A stretch of 12,846 nucleotides of DNA from contig CALGKV010000078.1 of NCBI GenBank assembly GCA_937930465.1, positions 1 through 12,846 of the forward strand. Direction: 5' to 3'. Shown in pieces: positions 6,930 through 12,846 of the stretch. The notes below the pieces were generated by a model that ran no database searches, was not told the DNA's origin, and saw nothing but the letters and a program-made list of their open reading frames with translations. The translations under genes and the position numbers were made by a program. Position 1 is the first letter of the stretch, and every line of letters begins with the position of its first letter. The DNA comes from Methanosuratincolales archaeon. Its GTDB lineage: Archaea; Thermoproteota; Methanomethylicia; Methanomethylicales; Methanomethylicaceae.

Positions 6930-7234
6930 GCCTTTTCACCAGTCCTGAATAGCCGTGCGAATAGGATGGTACCCACGGATCCGACTACGAGGAGTGCAAT
7001 TGCAGTATCCCTAGCAAAGCCAACATTGAAGAGCTCAGGGAGAGATATCAGGTACAAGCTTACCCCTGCAACTGTAGTGAAGGCGCTAACGCCCATCAAT
7101 GAAGTCACCGCCTCCCCCTTAAGAGCCATCCTAATTGCCCCGAGACCGGCTGCTGTTGCCGCGACCATGAATACGAGGGCAGCCCAGAAGAACACTGCAT
7201 CAGCCAATCCTATTAGGAATTCAGCCTCGCTCAT
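6926..7234 (-). CDS. ehbB: MnhF/MbhB-like subunit (EhbB)
   Basis: This small membrane protein of 102 residues has three predicted helices, as in MnhF. Its last helix, RDTAIALLVVGSVGTILFARLFR, matches the conserved D.ALA..LLGFVGT..LAR end of the family. It is a structural part of the Mrp-like arm. I prefer the ATG at 7234, which overlaps the stop of the MnhE-like gene as ATGA in the style of the rest of the operon. A GTG at 7246 would add four residues. The stop overlaps the ATG of the MnhG-like gene. Confidence 0.88.
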   Translation of the reverse strand: MSEAEFLIGLADAVFFWAALVFMVAATAAGLGAIRMALKGEAVTSLMGVSAFTTVAGVSLYLISLPELFNVGFARDTAIALLVVGSVGTILFARLFRTGEKA

Positions 7235-7545
7235 TTTCCTATCCACCCCTCTATATGAGGTTCCAAGGGAATTATGTCGCCTCTCGCCCTCGGGAATATG
7301 GTGGCTACGTAGAGTTTCTTGCCCTCGACATCGATATCAATCGTGACCGTACCGGGGGTGTAGGTTATGCTGTTGGCAAGCATTATCTGAGGCACAGGTT
7401 TCTCCAGAACGGTGTCAATAACATGAATATATGGGTCTATCTCACCATTGAGGCACCTTTTTGATACGTCAATAACGGAGCCAATTATTTCTCTGACCAA
7501 CCTCAGCCAGAACCTTACGCCCCACATAAATCCCATTGCTTTCAC
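7231..7545 (-). CDS. ehbA: Short MnhE/MbhA-like subunit (EhbA)
   Basis: The core LANSITYTPGTVTIDIDVEGKKLYVATI is the MnhE/MrpE signature, followed by a short soluble tail. The protein has only 104 residues, with one helix before this core, whereas bacterial MrpE and Pyrococcus MbhA have about 160-170 residues and extra N-terminal helices. It therefore looks like an N-terminally shortened form. It would anchor at the edge of the antiporter-like arm. The GTG start overlaps the previous stop (GTGA). An ATG at 7536, with GGTGA 5 nt upstream, is an equally good start and would remove three residues. The 3' end overlaps the MnhF-like gene. Confidence 0.87.
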   Translation of the reverse strand: MKAMGFMWGVRFWLRLVREIIGSVIDVSKRCLNGEIDPYIHVIDTVLEKPVPQIMLANSITYTPGTVTIDIDVEGKKLYVATIFPRARGDIIPLEPHIEGWIGK

Positions 7546-7832
7546 CTGACTCCTGTCTTCAGACCCTCTATAAACTGCCTGGCGTAGTCCATGTAAAGGC
7601 CCTCATCGCCGGGCTTGACTTCTACGGCAACACCCCTGTCCTTTCCAGAACCGATGTACAGATGCAGATGCACGGTCCTTCCTGATCCCTTCTTATGCAG
7701 GTGGATGTACCCTACCGCAGGATCCTCTGAGGCAATAATGTAGTTCAATTTGGAGGCGACCTCTTTTGTCTTTGAGTAGAGGTCCCCCCCATTCAAGAAG
7801 ACTCGCGTATACAAGATAGGCATCATGTACAC
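7542..7832 (-). CDS. Small soluble protein of unknown function, first gene of the hydrogenase operon
   Basis: I do not recognise this protein of about 96 residues. It has no membrane segment or cysteine motif. It contains a His-rich strand, GYIHLH and TVHLHLYIG, an acidic central region and a final amphipathic helix (LYMDYARQFIEGLKTGV), which suggests a small alpha/beta fold. It is the first gene after a clear promoter, and its stop overlaps the start of the MnhE-like gene, so it is co-transcribed with the hydrogenase. Possible starts are GTG at 7832, ATG at 7826 and ATG at 7823; GGTG lies just before all but the first. The context suggests a hydrogenase-linked role such as assembly or regulation, but nothing in the sequence proves it. 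Confidence 0.75.
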   Translation of the reverse strand: MYMMPILYTRVFLNGGDLYSKTKEVASKLNYIIASEDPAVGYIHLHKKGSGRTVHLHLYIGSGKDRGVAVEVKPGDEGLYMDYARQFIEGLKTGVR

Positions 7833-7860
7833 CGTTTAACGCTGATTTTAGAAGTGGGGT

Positions 7861-7876
7861 AATTTATAACATTTGC
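7861..7876 (-). promoter_or_regulatory. BRE/TATA promoter of the hydrogenase operon
   Basis: On the minus strand GCAAAT (7876-7871) fits the archaeal BRE pattern RNWAAW and is followed by the TATA box TTATAAA (7869-7863). A start about 25 nt downstream falls near 7840, giving a leader of less than 20 nt before the first gene. No other convincing promoter was seen inside the operon. Confidence 0.65.
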
Positions 7877-7995
7877 CCTTTTGGACTGATTTAGTACGCG
7901 AAAATTAAGATGACAGATAATAAAGTGCAAAAAAGCTAATGGGATGACCTTTTGCTAGAAAAGCCGGATAGCAGGTTTTTGGAGTTACACATCAC

Positions 7996-8003
7996 GATAT
8001 AAG
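7996..8003 (+). promoter_or_regulatory. Candidate TATA box for endonuclease Q / proS
   Basis: GATATAAG lies 38 nt before the ATG at 8041, so transcription would begin near 8024 with a leader of about 15 nt. No good BRE is visible. A weak broken inverted repeat (AGGA..CCTA / TAGG..TCCT, about 8002-8029) lies over the presumed start. Confidence 0.35.
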
Positions 8004-8040
8004 GAGCCTACGATTACATAGGTATTCCTGAGGCGGCTTC

Positions 8041-9309
8041 ATGATGCGGGTAGTGGCTGACTTGCACATACATGGCCCCTACAGCAGAGCCACAAGCAGG
8101 AACATGGATTTCAAGACTCTCGAGAGGTATGCTGAGATCAAAGGCATAGATGTCATTGCAACGGGGGATTTCACACACCCTAAATGGAGAGAGGGCATGA
8201 AAAATCAATTCGTGGAAGAGGATGGGCTGTACCGTCTGAAGGATGGCGGTAAGATCAGGTTCATAATATCAGGAGAGGTTTGCACCTCATCGATCTTTAG
8301 AGATAGGGCAAGAAGGATCCACCATCTAATCTTGCTCCCATCGTTGGAAGTGGCTGATCAGGTAAGCGAGGAGCTGGAAAAAAGGGGCGACCTAACAGCA
8401 GACGGGAGACCGATGCTAATGATGAGCGGGGCCGAGCTTGTCGAGACGGTGATGGATTTCGGCGAGCTTAATATGGTGATACCAGCCCACATCTGGACCC
8501 CTTGGTTCTCACTATTTGGCGATAGGGGGGGCGTGGACAGGGTAGAAGAGTGCTACGATGACCAAACGCCTCACATTTACGCTATAGAGACGGGCTTGTC
8601 TTCTGACCCGCCGATGAATTGGAGGGTCAGCGCACTGGACAGGTTCACATTAGTCTCTAACAGCGACAGCCATAGCCCATCGAAGATCGGCAGGGAAGCC
8701 AATATTATCGAAGTCGATGCTCTCAGTTACAATGATCTAGTGGAGGCGATAATGCGCCATAAAGAGAGGGTCACGACGATAGAGGTTGAACCCGCATTTG
8801 GGAAGTATCACTGGACGGGGCACAGGAATTGCGGGGTCGCTGTACCTCCAGAGGAGGCGGTCAGGATGAGAGGGATCTGTCCTGTCTGCGGGAAGAGGAT
8901 GACTAAGGGAGTTGCAGAGAGGGTGGAGGAGCTCTCTGACAGACCTCCGGGATCCAAGCCCCCTGATGCACAAAGCTTCCACAAGGTATTGCCATTGATT
9001 GACACCATCGCTGTTGCTCTCAGGAAAAGTCCGTCATCCTCTGAGGTCGTGGCAGAGTATTGGAAGATGGTAAACGCCTTCGGTGCAGAAATAAGAATCT
9101 TGCTAGAAGTTCCTGTGGAGTCAATAAGGGAGAAGCACGGCAATGATATAGCTGAAGCGATCATGCTTAACCGTGAGAACAGAATCGAGGTGGAGCCGGG
9201 CTATGATGGGGTCTATGGCAAACCGAGGGATGGTAACAGAGCCGAGAGTGATCTGGGAAGCAAGGAGAGATTTTTTAGGAAGAGATTCAACCTAGAAGAT
9301 TACATCTGA
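8041..9309 (+). CDS. Endonuclease Q (PHP-domain DNA repair nuclease)
   Basis: This 422-residue protein closely fits endonuclease Q of Thermococcales, which nicks DNA on the 5' side of deaminated bases (uracil, hypoxanthine, xanthine) and abasic sites. The PHP metal centre is complete: DLHIH at residues 7-11, GDFTHP at 42-47, GEV near 79, RIHH near 91-94, an AHIW segment near 150 and NSDSHS near 210. A zinc-finger-like segment follows (NCG about 263, then CPVCGKRMTKGV about 281-292), and then the VEELSDRP stretch typical of the family and a helical C-terminal region. Length matches the family at about 400-425 residues. The ATG has GAGG 7 nt upstream; a second ATG follows directly. Prolyl-tRNA synthetase starts 15 nt after the stop, so the two are probably co-transcribed. 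DNA-binding preference cannot be read from sequence. Confidence 0.9.
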   Translation: MMRVVADLHIHGPYSRATSRNMDFKTLERYAEIKGIDVIATGDFTHPKWREGMKNQFVEEDGLYRLKDGGKIRFIISGEVCTSSIFRDRARRIHHLILLPSLEVADQVSEELEKRGDLTADGRPMLMMSGAELVETVMDFGELNMVIPAHIWTPWFSLFGDRGGVDRVEECYDDQTPHIYAIETGLSSDPPMNWRVSALDRFTLVSNSDSHSPSKIGREANIIEVDALSYNDLVEAIMRHKERVTTIEVEPAFGKYHWTGHRNCGVAVPPEEAVRMRGICPVCGKRMTKGVAERVEELSDRPPGSKPPDAQSFHKVLPLIDTIAVALRKSPSSSEVVAEYWKMVNAFGAEIRILLEVPVESIREKHGNDIAEAIMLNRENRIEVEPGYDGVYGKPRDGNRAESDLGSKERFFRKRFNLEDYI

Positions 9310-9324
9310 AGATGGTTGATTATC

Positions 9325-10779
9325 ATGACAAACCCAGAGAGGAAGGCCTGGAGCCAAGACTACAGCGGGTGGTTTCACAAAGTCATAGCAGAAGTTCCGA
9401 TATACGACACCAGGTACCCTGTCAAGGGGACCGGGATTTGGATGCCCTTTGGGTACAGGCTAAGGAAAGAGGTCCTTAGGATAATCAGGGAGGAGCTAGA
9501 GAGGACTGGACATGAAGAGGTGCTCTTCCCCTTGCTGATACCAGATTATTTGCTCAGCAAGGAGAGTGAGCACATCAGGGACTTCGAGGATGAGGTCTAC
9601 TGGGTGACCCATGGCGGGAAGACTCCCCTCGAGGTCAAGCTCGCGCTCAGACCGACTAGCGAAACCGCCATGTACCCGATGTTCAAGCTCTGGATAAACG
9701 CCTATTCTGACCTGCCGCTTAGAGTCTTCCAGATCGTCAATGTCTTCAGGTATGAAACAAAGGCAACCAGACCCATGATCAGAGTGAGGGAAGTCAGCAC
9801 GTTCAAAGAGGCGCACACTGCCCACGCGACAAGAGAGGAGGCGGAAGAGCAGGAAAGGATAGGCGTTGAGGTGTACTCAAAGATTTTTGAGCGGCTGAAG
9901 ATTCCTTTCCTGAGGACGGTTCGACCTGATTGGGACAAGTTCCCAGGAGCTGAGCGGTCAATCGCATTCGACACGGTGATGCCGGATGGGAAGGTCCTCC
10001 AAATAGGGACCGTCCATTTTCTTGGTCAAGGATTTGCAAGGGCATTCGATATAAGATATATGAATAGTGATGGGAACTATGAGCACGTGTGGCAAACTTG
10101 CTACGGCATTTCTGAGAGAGCGATTGCAGCACTCATATCTATCCACGGCGATGATCACGGACTTGTCTTGCCAAGCGAGGTTGCACCCGTGCAGGCAGTA
10201 GTGATACCGATTGTCTACAAGGGCAGCGAAGAGGAAGTCCTCAAGAGGTGCAAAGAGGTCAGTGAGATCCTCAAAACGTCTGGTGTGAGGGTAGCAATTG
10301 ACGACCGTAGAGACATGACGCCTGGCAACAAATACTATTCATGGGAGATGAAGGGCACTCCTGTGAGAATTGAAATCGGACCACGAGACATAGACAACAA
10401 TACAGTGGTGCTGGTCAGGAGGGACGTGTTGAAGAAAACTCCTGTCAATCTTGATTGCCTAGTTGAAGAGGTGAAGAGGTTATTCATAAACATCGACGAA
10501 GAGCTTACGAAAAGAGGCAGGGAATGGATGGCATCCAAGGTGAGGGAGGCAGAAACCGTGGATCAGGCAAAGAGTGAACTCGACAATAATGGGGGGGTTG
10601 TCGAGCTTAACTGGTGCGGAAGGACAAACTGCGGAGAGGAGCTTGAGAGAACGATCGATGCGAGGATTCTAGGAGTTCCCTTCGATAAAAACGGAGCCGA
10701 AAACCATATCACCGGTGCAAAGTGTGCAGGGTGCAACGAGTCTGCGATAAAAAGAATCAGGGTGGCAAGATCTTACTGA
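9325..10779 (+). CDS. proS: Prolyl-tRNA synthetase, archaeal/eukaryotic type
   Basis: This enzyme charges tRNA-Pro with proline in the cytoplasm using ATP. The 484-residue protein has the class II motifs in order: motif 1 around residues 43-73, the LRPTSETAMY segment near 108-117, motif 2 with NVFRYETK and the TFKEAHTAH stretch near 139-167, the IGTVHFLGQGFARAFDI segment, and motif 3 with GISERAIAALISIHGDDHG. The anticodon-binding domain follows, then the C-terminal zinc-type domain with CGRTNCGEEL and CAGC. This short form without the bacterial editing insertion is typical of archaea. I place the start at the ATG at 9325, preceded by GGTTGAT; a TTG at 9316 in the same frame would add three residues. 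It probably shares a transcript with endonuclease Q, and a T-run follows the stop. Confidence 0.97.
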   Translation: MTNPERKAWSQDYSGWFHKVIAEVPIYDTRYPVKGTGIWMPFGYRLRKEVLRIIREELERTGHEEVLFPLLIPDYLLSKESEHIRDFEDEVYWVTHGGKTPLEVKLALRPTSETAMYPMFKLWINAYSDLPLRVFQIVNVFRYETKATRPMIRVREVSTFKEAHTAHATREEAEEQERIGVEVYSKIFERLKIPFLRTVRPDWDKFPGAERSIAFDTVMPDGKVLQIGTVHFLGQGFARAFDIRYMNSDGNYEHVWQTCYGISERAIAALISIHGDDHGLVLPSEVAPVQAVVIPIVYKGSEEEVLKRCKEVSEILKTSGVRVAIDDRRDMTPGNKYYSWEMKGTPVRIEIGPRDIDNNTVVLVRRDVLKKTPVNLDCLVEEVKRLFINIDEELTKRGREWMASKVREAETVDQAKSELDNNGGVVELNWCGRTNCGEELERTIDARILGVPFDKNGAENHITGAKCAGCNESAIKRIRVARSY

Positions 10780-10791
10780 TCTTTTTTATTT
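10780..10791 (+). terminator. T-run terminator after proS
   Basis: Six Ts (10782-10787) and a further TTT lie right after the proS stop. This fits the U-rich, hairpin-independent termination used by archaea. Confidence 0.55.
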
Positions 10792-10855
10792 GCCAGTAAA
10801 GCAGGGCTGGAACTTGATGGACAATTTTTGGCGAAGACAGGCATTGTAAGAAGAT

Positions 10856-10876
10856 AAAAATACAAAAAAAACAAAA
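10856..10876 (-). terminator. T-rich terminator after the speD-family gene
   Basis: On the minus strand, TTTTG, an unbroken run of eight Ts (10871-10864) and then ATTTTTATC directly follow the stop codon, a strong U-rich archaeal terminator. It faces the proS terminator across about 65 nt in which I see no gene. Confidence 0.65.
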
Positions 10877-11257
10877 TTAACTAGATCTGTCAGCGAAGTG
10901 TTCGGTCACAGACTTGGGGTTCAGCTTAGAGACTATGTACTGGAAAGCCTTCTGGGGATCGCTCTTCTCGCCGCATGTGAATACATCGACTGTTGCGTAT
11001 TGGAACTCGTTCCATGTATGTATTGCAATGTGGCTCTCGAGGATCAGGGCTATAACAGAAACGCCCCCCTTCGGTCCTCCAAATTTCCAGGCCACAGTAT
11101 CCCAAATAGTCATGTTTGCCATCTTTGCGGCATCAATGACAAGATTCTTTAGCGCAGATTCATCGTTTATCTGCGAGACATCGCAGCCGTAGAGGTTTCC
11201 ATAAACGTGTTTTCCGACGATTTGTCTTTCTTCCAAGGTACAAGAAGTTTGGTTCAT
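10877..11257 (-). CDS. Pyruvoyl-dependent SpeD-family decarboxylase (AdoMet or arginine decarboxylase)
   Basis: This 126-residue proenzyme cuts itself to make a pyruvoyl cofactor. The cleavage site Glu74-Ser75 lies in LILESHIAIHTW, with processing His80 and catalytic Cys95 in VFTCG. The family has two known activities: S-adenosylmethionine decarboxylase, which supplies aminopropyl groups for spermidine, and in Crenarchaeota an arginine decarboxylase that makes agmatine. The GKHVYGNLYGCD start, the KFGGPKGGVSV segment and the ADRSS end resemble, from memory, the crenarchaeal arginine decarboxylase more than the euryarchaeal SpeD. One oddity is Asn83 where HTWPE is usual. The ATG is preceded by GGAGGATC at 11-nt spacing. 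A T-rich terminator follows, and the promoter carries an inverted repeat. The family call is firm and the substrate is open. Confidence 0.92.
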   Translation of the reverse strand: MNQTSCTLEERQIVGKHVYGNLYGCDVSQINDESALKNLVIDAAKMANMTIWDTVAWKFGGPKGGVSVIALILESHIAIHTWNEFQYATVDVFTCGEKSDPQKAFQYIVSKLNPKSVTEHFADRSS

Positions 11258-11318
11258 CTTGTGTGTCTGATCCTCCGCGCCGTTTACATTTTTATTGAGG
11301 CACTATTTTGCAACAAAA

Positions 11319-11341
11319 AATAACTTGTATATAAAGTTATT
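11319..11341 (-). promoter_or_regulatory. TATA promoter of the speD-family gene inside an 8-bp inverted repeat
   Basis: The TATA-like CTTTATATA (minus strand, 11336-11328) lies within a perfect inverted repeat: AATAACTT (11319-11326), a 7-nt spacer and AAGTTATT (11334-11341). Transcription would begin near 11306, leaving a leader of about 50 nt. A dyad over the TATA box would let a bound repressor block TBP, so it is a candidate operator. Chance symmetry in AT-rich DNA is possible. Confidence 0.45.
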
Positions 11342-11371
11342 CAAAATCGAAAGGGCTTTGGAAAATTGCCT

Positions 11372-11417
11372 GATAAAAATGGGATCGCCCAGAATTGATG
11401 CCGGGCGAGCTAAAAAA
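11372..11417 (-). terminator. Hairpin plus T-runs downstream of rps30e
   Basis: About 42 nt after the rps30e stop the minus strand has a six-T run (11417-11412). A hairpin follows, with 6-bp arms TCGCCC/GGGCGA (11385-11390 and 11403-11408) and a 12-nt loop, and then five Ts (11380-11376). It is probably the end of the rps30e transcript, though a small structured RNA cannot be excluded. Confidence 0.4.
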
Positions 11418-11458
11418 TAGCCTATGAAAATTCCGGTTTAAGGTCTGCTCTTCGTCAT

Positions 11459-11626
11459 TTACCTTCTTGATCTGGACGCAGTTTCTGGAGAGGAGTATAC
11501 CTGCCTTTTCAGGAAGTTCTTACGGTTCCTTTGAAGTGGTCTCAGACCGTGCCTCTCTTTTGCAGGAACCTTGGGGGTCTGTGACCTGACCTTTCCGGCC
11601 TTTGTAAGCGATCCGTGTGATGGCAT
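11459..11626 (-). CDS. rps30e: Small ribosomal subunit protein eS30
   Basis: This very small basic protein of 55 residues begins MPSHGSLTKAGKVRSQTPKV, the hallmark of archaeal and eukaryotic eS30, a component of the small ribosomal subunit. The remainder is Arg/Lys-rich, with RNRKNFLKR as in other archaeal copies, and ends in a short basic tail. I place the start at the ATG at 11626, where archaeal homologues begin. A GTG at 11641 would add five residues that do not look conserved. A TATA-like box about 40 nt upstream gives it its own promoter. As I recall, eS30 is found in TACK and Asgard archaea but not in most Euryarchaeota, which makes it a useful clue to the organism. Confidence 0.92.
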   Translation of the reverse strand: MPSHGSLTKAGKVRSQTPKVPAKERHGLRPLQRNRKNFLKRQVYSSPETASRSRR

Positions 11627-11660
11627 CCATTTTACACCCACAGATACCCATCATAAGGTC

Positions 11661-11670
11661 AAATAAATAG
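11661..11670 (-). promoter_or_regulatory. TATA-like box for rps30e
   Basis: The minus strand reads CTATTTATTT (11670-11661). A start 25-27 nt downstream is near 11640, about 14 nt before the ATG at 11626. The box lies in the 95-nt gap after trm1. Confidence 0.45.
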
Positions 11671-11721
11671 TTTTTCTATAATTTCAATTAGCGATAATCT
11701 GAGCGGAATTTCAGCCCTCCG

Positions 11722-12846
11722 CTACAATCCCTTGATTACCTCCTCGATTACTCGAGGCGGGGCATCTGTCTTTATTGCCTTCGGATGGAAGTGTGTGGGG
11801 GAAGCAGAATATCCCGCTGATGCCAAACCTTCAAGTGCCTTTTCCATAGATGGTGCACCAATGCCTAGCCTCTTCGAAACAGCATCCAGAACATAAAAAC
11901 CAGCGGGCATTCCAACTTCTCCGGAGAGTTTTTTTAATAGTTTTGAGATGCGCTTGCTCGTCCGCATATAAGAAAAGTCAAATTCAGACATTGATCTGAG
12001 AAGATCATGTTCTGATAGACCGCCTGTCCAAAGGGGTCCGGCCCTCATAATATGAGAGCCGCAGATTTCGCAGCTTGTAGGCAATGTTCCATCAAAAGGC
12101 ACCGTGCTACGCCACATGCAGGAACTGCAGGATAACAGGTAACCCAAATTTCCAAGAGCCGAATCGGCCCTGCGTGCGCCAAGACTTAGTCTGAAGTATG
12201 ACCTGAAGTAATGGTCTACGCTATACGAGAGGAGTGGGAATGCGCCAAAGTCGTACTTTGCTGCTTCGCGAACCACTGACCCAACCAGTATGCGAAGACC
12301 AGTCTCATGGCAGAATTCGTTTCTGAGCGGAATGGATGAATACTTCCTGATGCAAGACTTTGAATGGACGCCGCACAGCGGCGCAGTATCAGTTGCAGTG
12401 ACCGCCAGGATCCCCCCATTCTTCAGAGCCCTTATTGAGGAGTCTAAGAAAGGCACAGGGGTTCCGAACGGATCTATGTCGATGAAATCAAAACGCTCAC
12501 CTGGTTCAGAGTGCTCTGCAAGAAGGAGATTCGCGTCTTCATGGACTACCTCTACGCGATCCTCGACGCCGTTCCTCCTGGAATTATTGACTATGAGCGG
12601 TATGGATTCTTTGTTCAGGTCGCCTATGACTACCCTTTCAACTGATTGAACTTCCTTTGCGTACCTTATCCCGCGCGCTCCAATGCCTGCCAATGGATCG
12701 CAAGCGTTGATAGATCGCCCCTTCGATTTTGCAAAAATGCTCAGCACAACTATCGCAATATCCCTGCTGAACTCCATTTGTGGGTTATAGAAGACAGGAG
12801 CCCTGAATGGGGCATATTTGCCCTGAAAAGTATATGATGAAGGATC
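11722..12846 (-). CDS. trm1: tRNA (guanine26-N2)-dimethyltransferase Trm1, lacking its extreme N-terminus
   Basis: Trm1 methylates G26 of tRNAs, twice in most cases, using S-adenosylmethionine. The coding frame stays open through the window edge: before the internal Met at 12777 it reads ...APVFYNPQMEFSRD, the usual Trm1 N-terminal region, so the true start lies outside and roughly 10-20 residues are missing. About 374 residues are visible. They include the cofactor-binding CDPLAGIGARGIRYA segment, the catalytic-region signature DIDPFGTPVPFLDS, the TATDTAPLCG stretch and a C-terminal zinc-type pair CSSC and CEIC, followed by GPLWTGGL and a helical tail. Nothing looks broken. It is upstream of rps30e on the same strand, 95 nt away, and that gene appears to have its own promoter. 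Confidence 0.95.
   Translation of the reverse strand, partial: DPSSYTFQGKYAPFRAPVFYNPQMEFSRDIAIVVLSIFAKSKGRSINACDPLAGIGARGIRYAKEVQSVERVVIGDLNKESIPLIVNNSRRNGVEDRVEVVHEDANLLLAEHSEPGERFDFIDIDPFGTPVPFLDSSIRALKNGGILAVTATDTAPLCGVHSKSCIRKYSSIPLRNEFCHETGLRILVGSVVREAAKYDFGAFPLLSYSVDHYFRSYFRLSLGARRADSALGNLGYLLSCSSCMWRSTVPFDGTLPTSCEICGSHIMRAGPLWTGGLSEHDLLRSMSEFDFSYMRTSKRISKLLKKLSGEVGMPAGFYVLDAVSKRLGIGAPSMEKALEGLASAGYSASPTHFHPKAIKTDAPPRVIEEVIKGL

Noticed and set aside
7833..8040. tRNA or C/D box RNA in the divergent gap
   Set aside because: No cloverleaf and no properly spaced C and D boxes could be drawn; only short, imperfect inverted repeats are present.
8737..9164. Minus-strand open frames inside endonuclease Q
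   Set aside because: They are fully contained in a gene with complete catalytic motifs; no promoter or ribosome-binding site was seen.
9496..10158. Minus-strand open frames inside proS
   Set aside because: They overlap one another and the conserved class II motifs of proS; they look like shadows of the coding sequence.
12290..12649. Plus-strand 119-codon frame opposite trm1
   Set aside because: It lies opposite the conserved DPFGTP and cofactor-binding region of Trm1 and shows no protein features of its own.

Overview
This window comes from an archaeon. The genes include an archaeal-type prolyl-tRNA synthetase, a Trm1 tRNA dimethyltransferase, endonuclease Q, a small pyruvoyl (SpeD-family) decarboxylase and the ribosomal protein eS30. 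Promoters look archaeal: a TATA box sits about 25 nt before the inferred start, and transcripts seem to end at T-runs. eS30 is, as I recall, typical of TACK/Asgard archaea and missing from most Euryarchaeota. Together with a methanogen-style Ehb hydrogenase this suggests a TACK lineage with methanogen-like energy metabolism, for example Methanomethylicia/Verstraetearchaeota. That placement is inference.

Positions 1-7832 (minus strand) hold one tightly packed operon of 14 genes. It encodes a membrane-bound group 4 [NiFe] hydrogenase and runs off the left edge inside the large subunit. Transcription order is: a small soluble unknown protein, then MnhE-, MnhF-, MnhG-, MbhD-, MnhC- and MnhD-like antiporter subunits, a small membrane protein, an MbhE+MnhB-like fused protein, another small membrane protein, a 4-cluster polyferredoxin, a 10-cluster polyferredoxin, a 2-cluster ferredoxin, the hydrogenase small subunit and the start of the large subunit. 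From the MnhE-like gene onward this matches the ehbA-to-ehbN order of methanogen energy-converting hydrogenase B. Neighbouring genes overlap by 4-17 nt or lie within 2 nt, so translation is probably coupled. The presumed job is coupling ion flow across the membrane to ferredoxin-dependent H2 chemistry. The iron-sulfur proteins would act as an unusually large electron conduit: 16 motif-defined [4Fe-4S] sites plus the one in the small subunit.

Positions 7833-8040 are a divergent intergenic region. It has a clear BRE/TATA promoter for the hydrogenase operon and a weaker TATA candidate for the rightward genes.

Positions 8041-10779 (plus strand) hold endonuclease Q (repair of deaminated DNA) and, 15 nt after it, prolyl-tRNA synthetase, ending at a T-run. 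Positions 10877-12846 (minus strand) hold three genes, apparently separately promoted at least for the first two: a SpeD-family decarboxylase that could be either an S-adenosylmethionine or an arginine decarboxylase, ribosomal protein eS30, and Trm1, whose 5' end lies beyond the window. An 8-bp inverted repeat wraps the TATA box of the speD-family gene. No tRNA, rRNA, CRISPR array or mobile element was seen.
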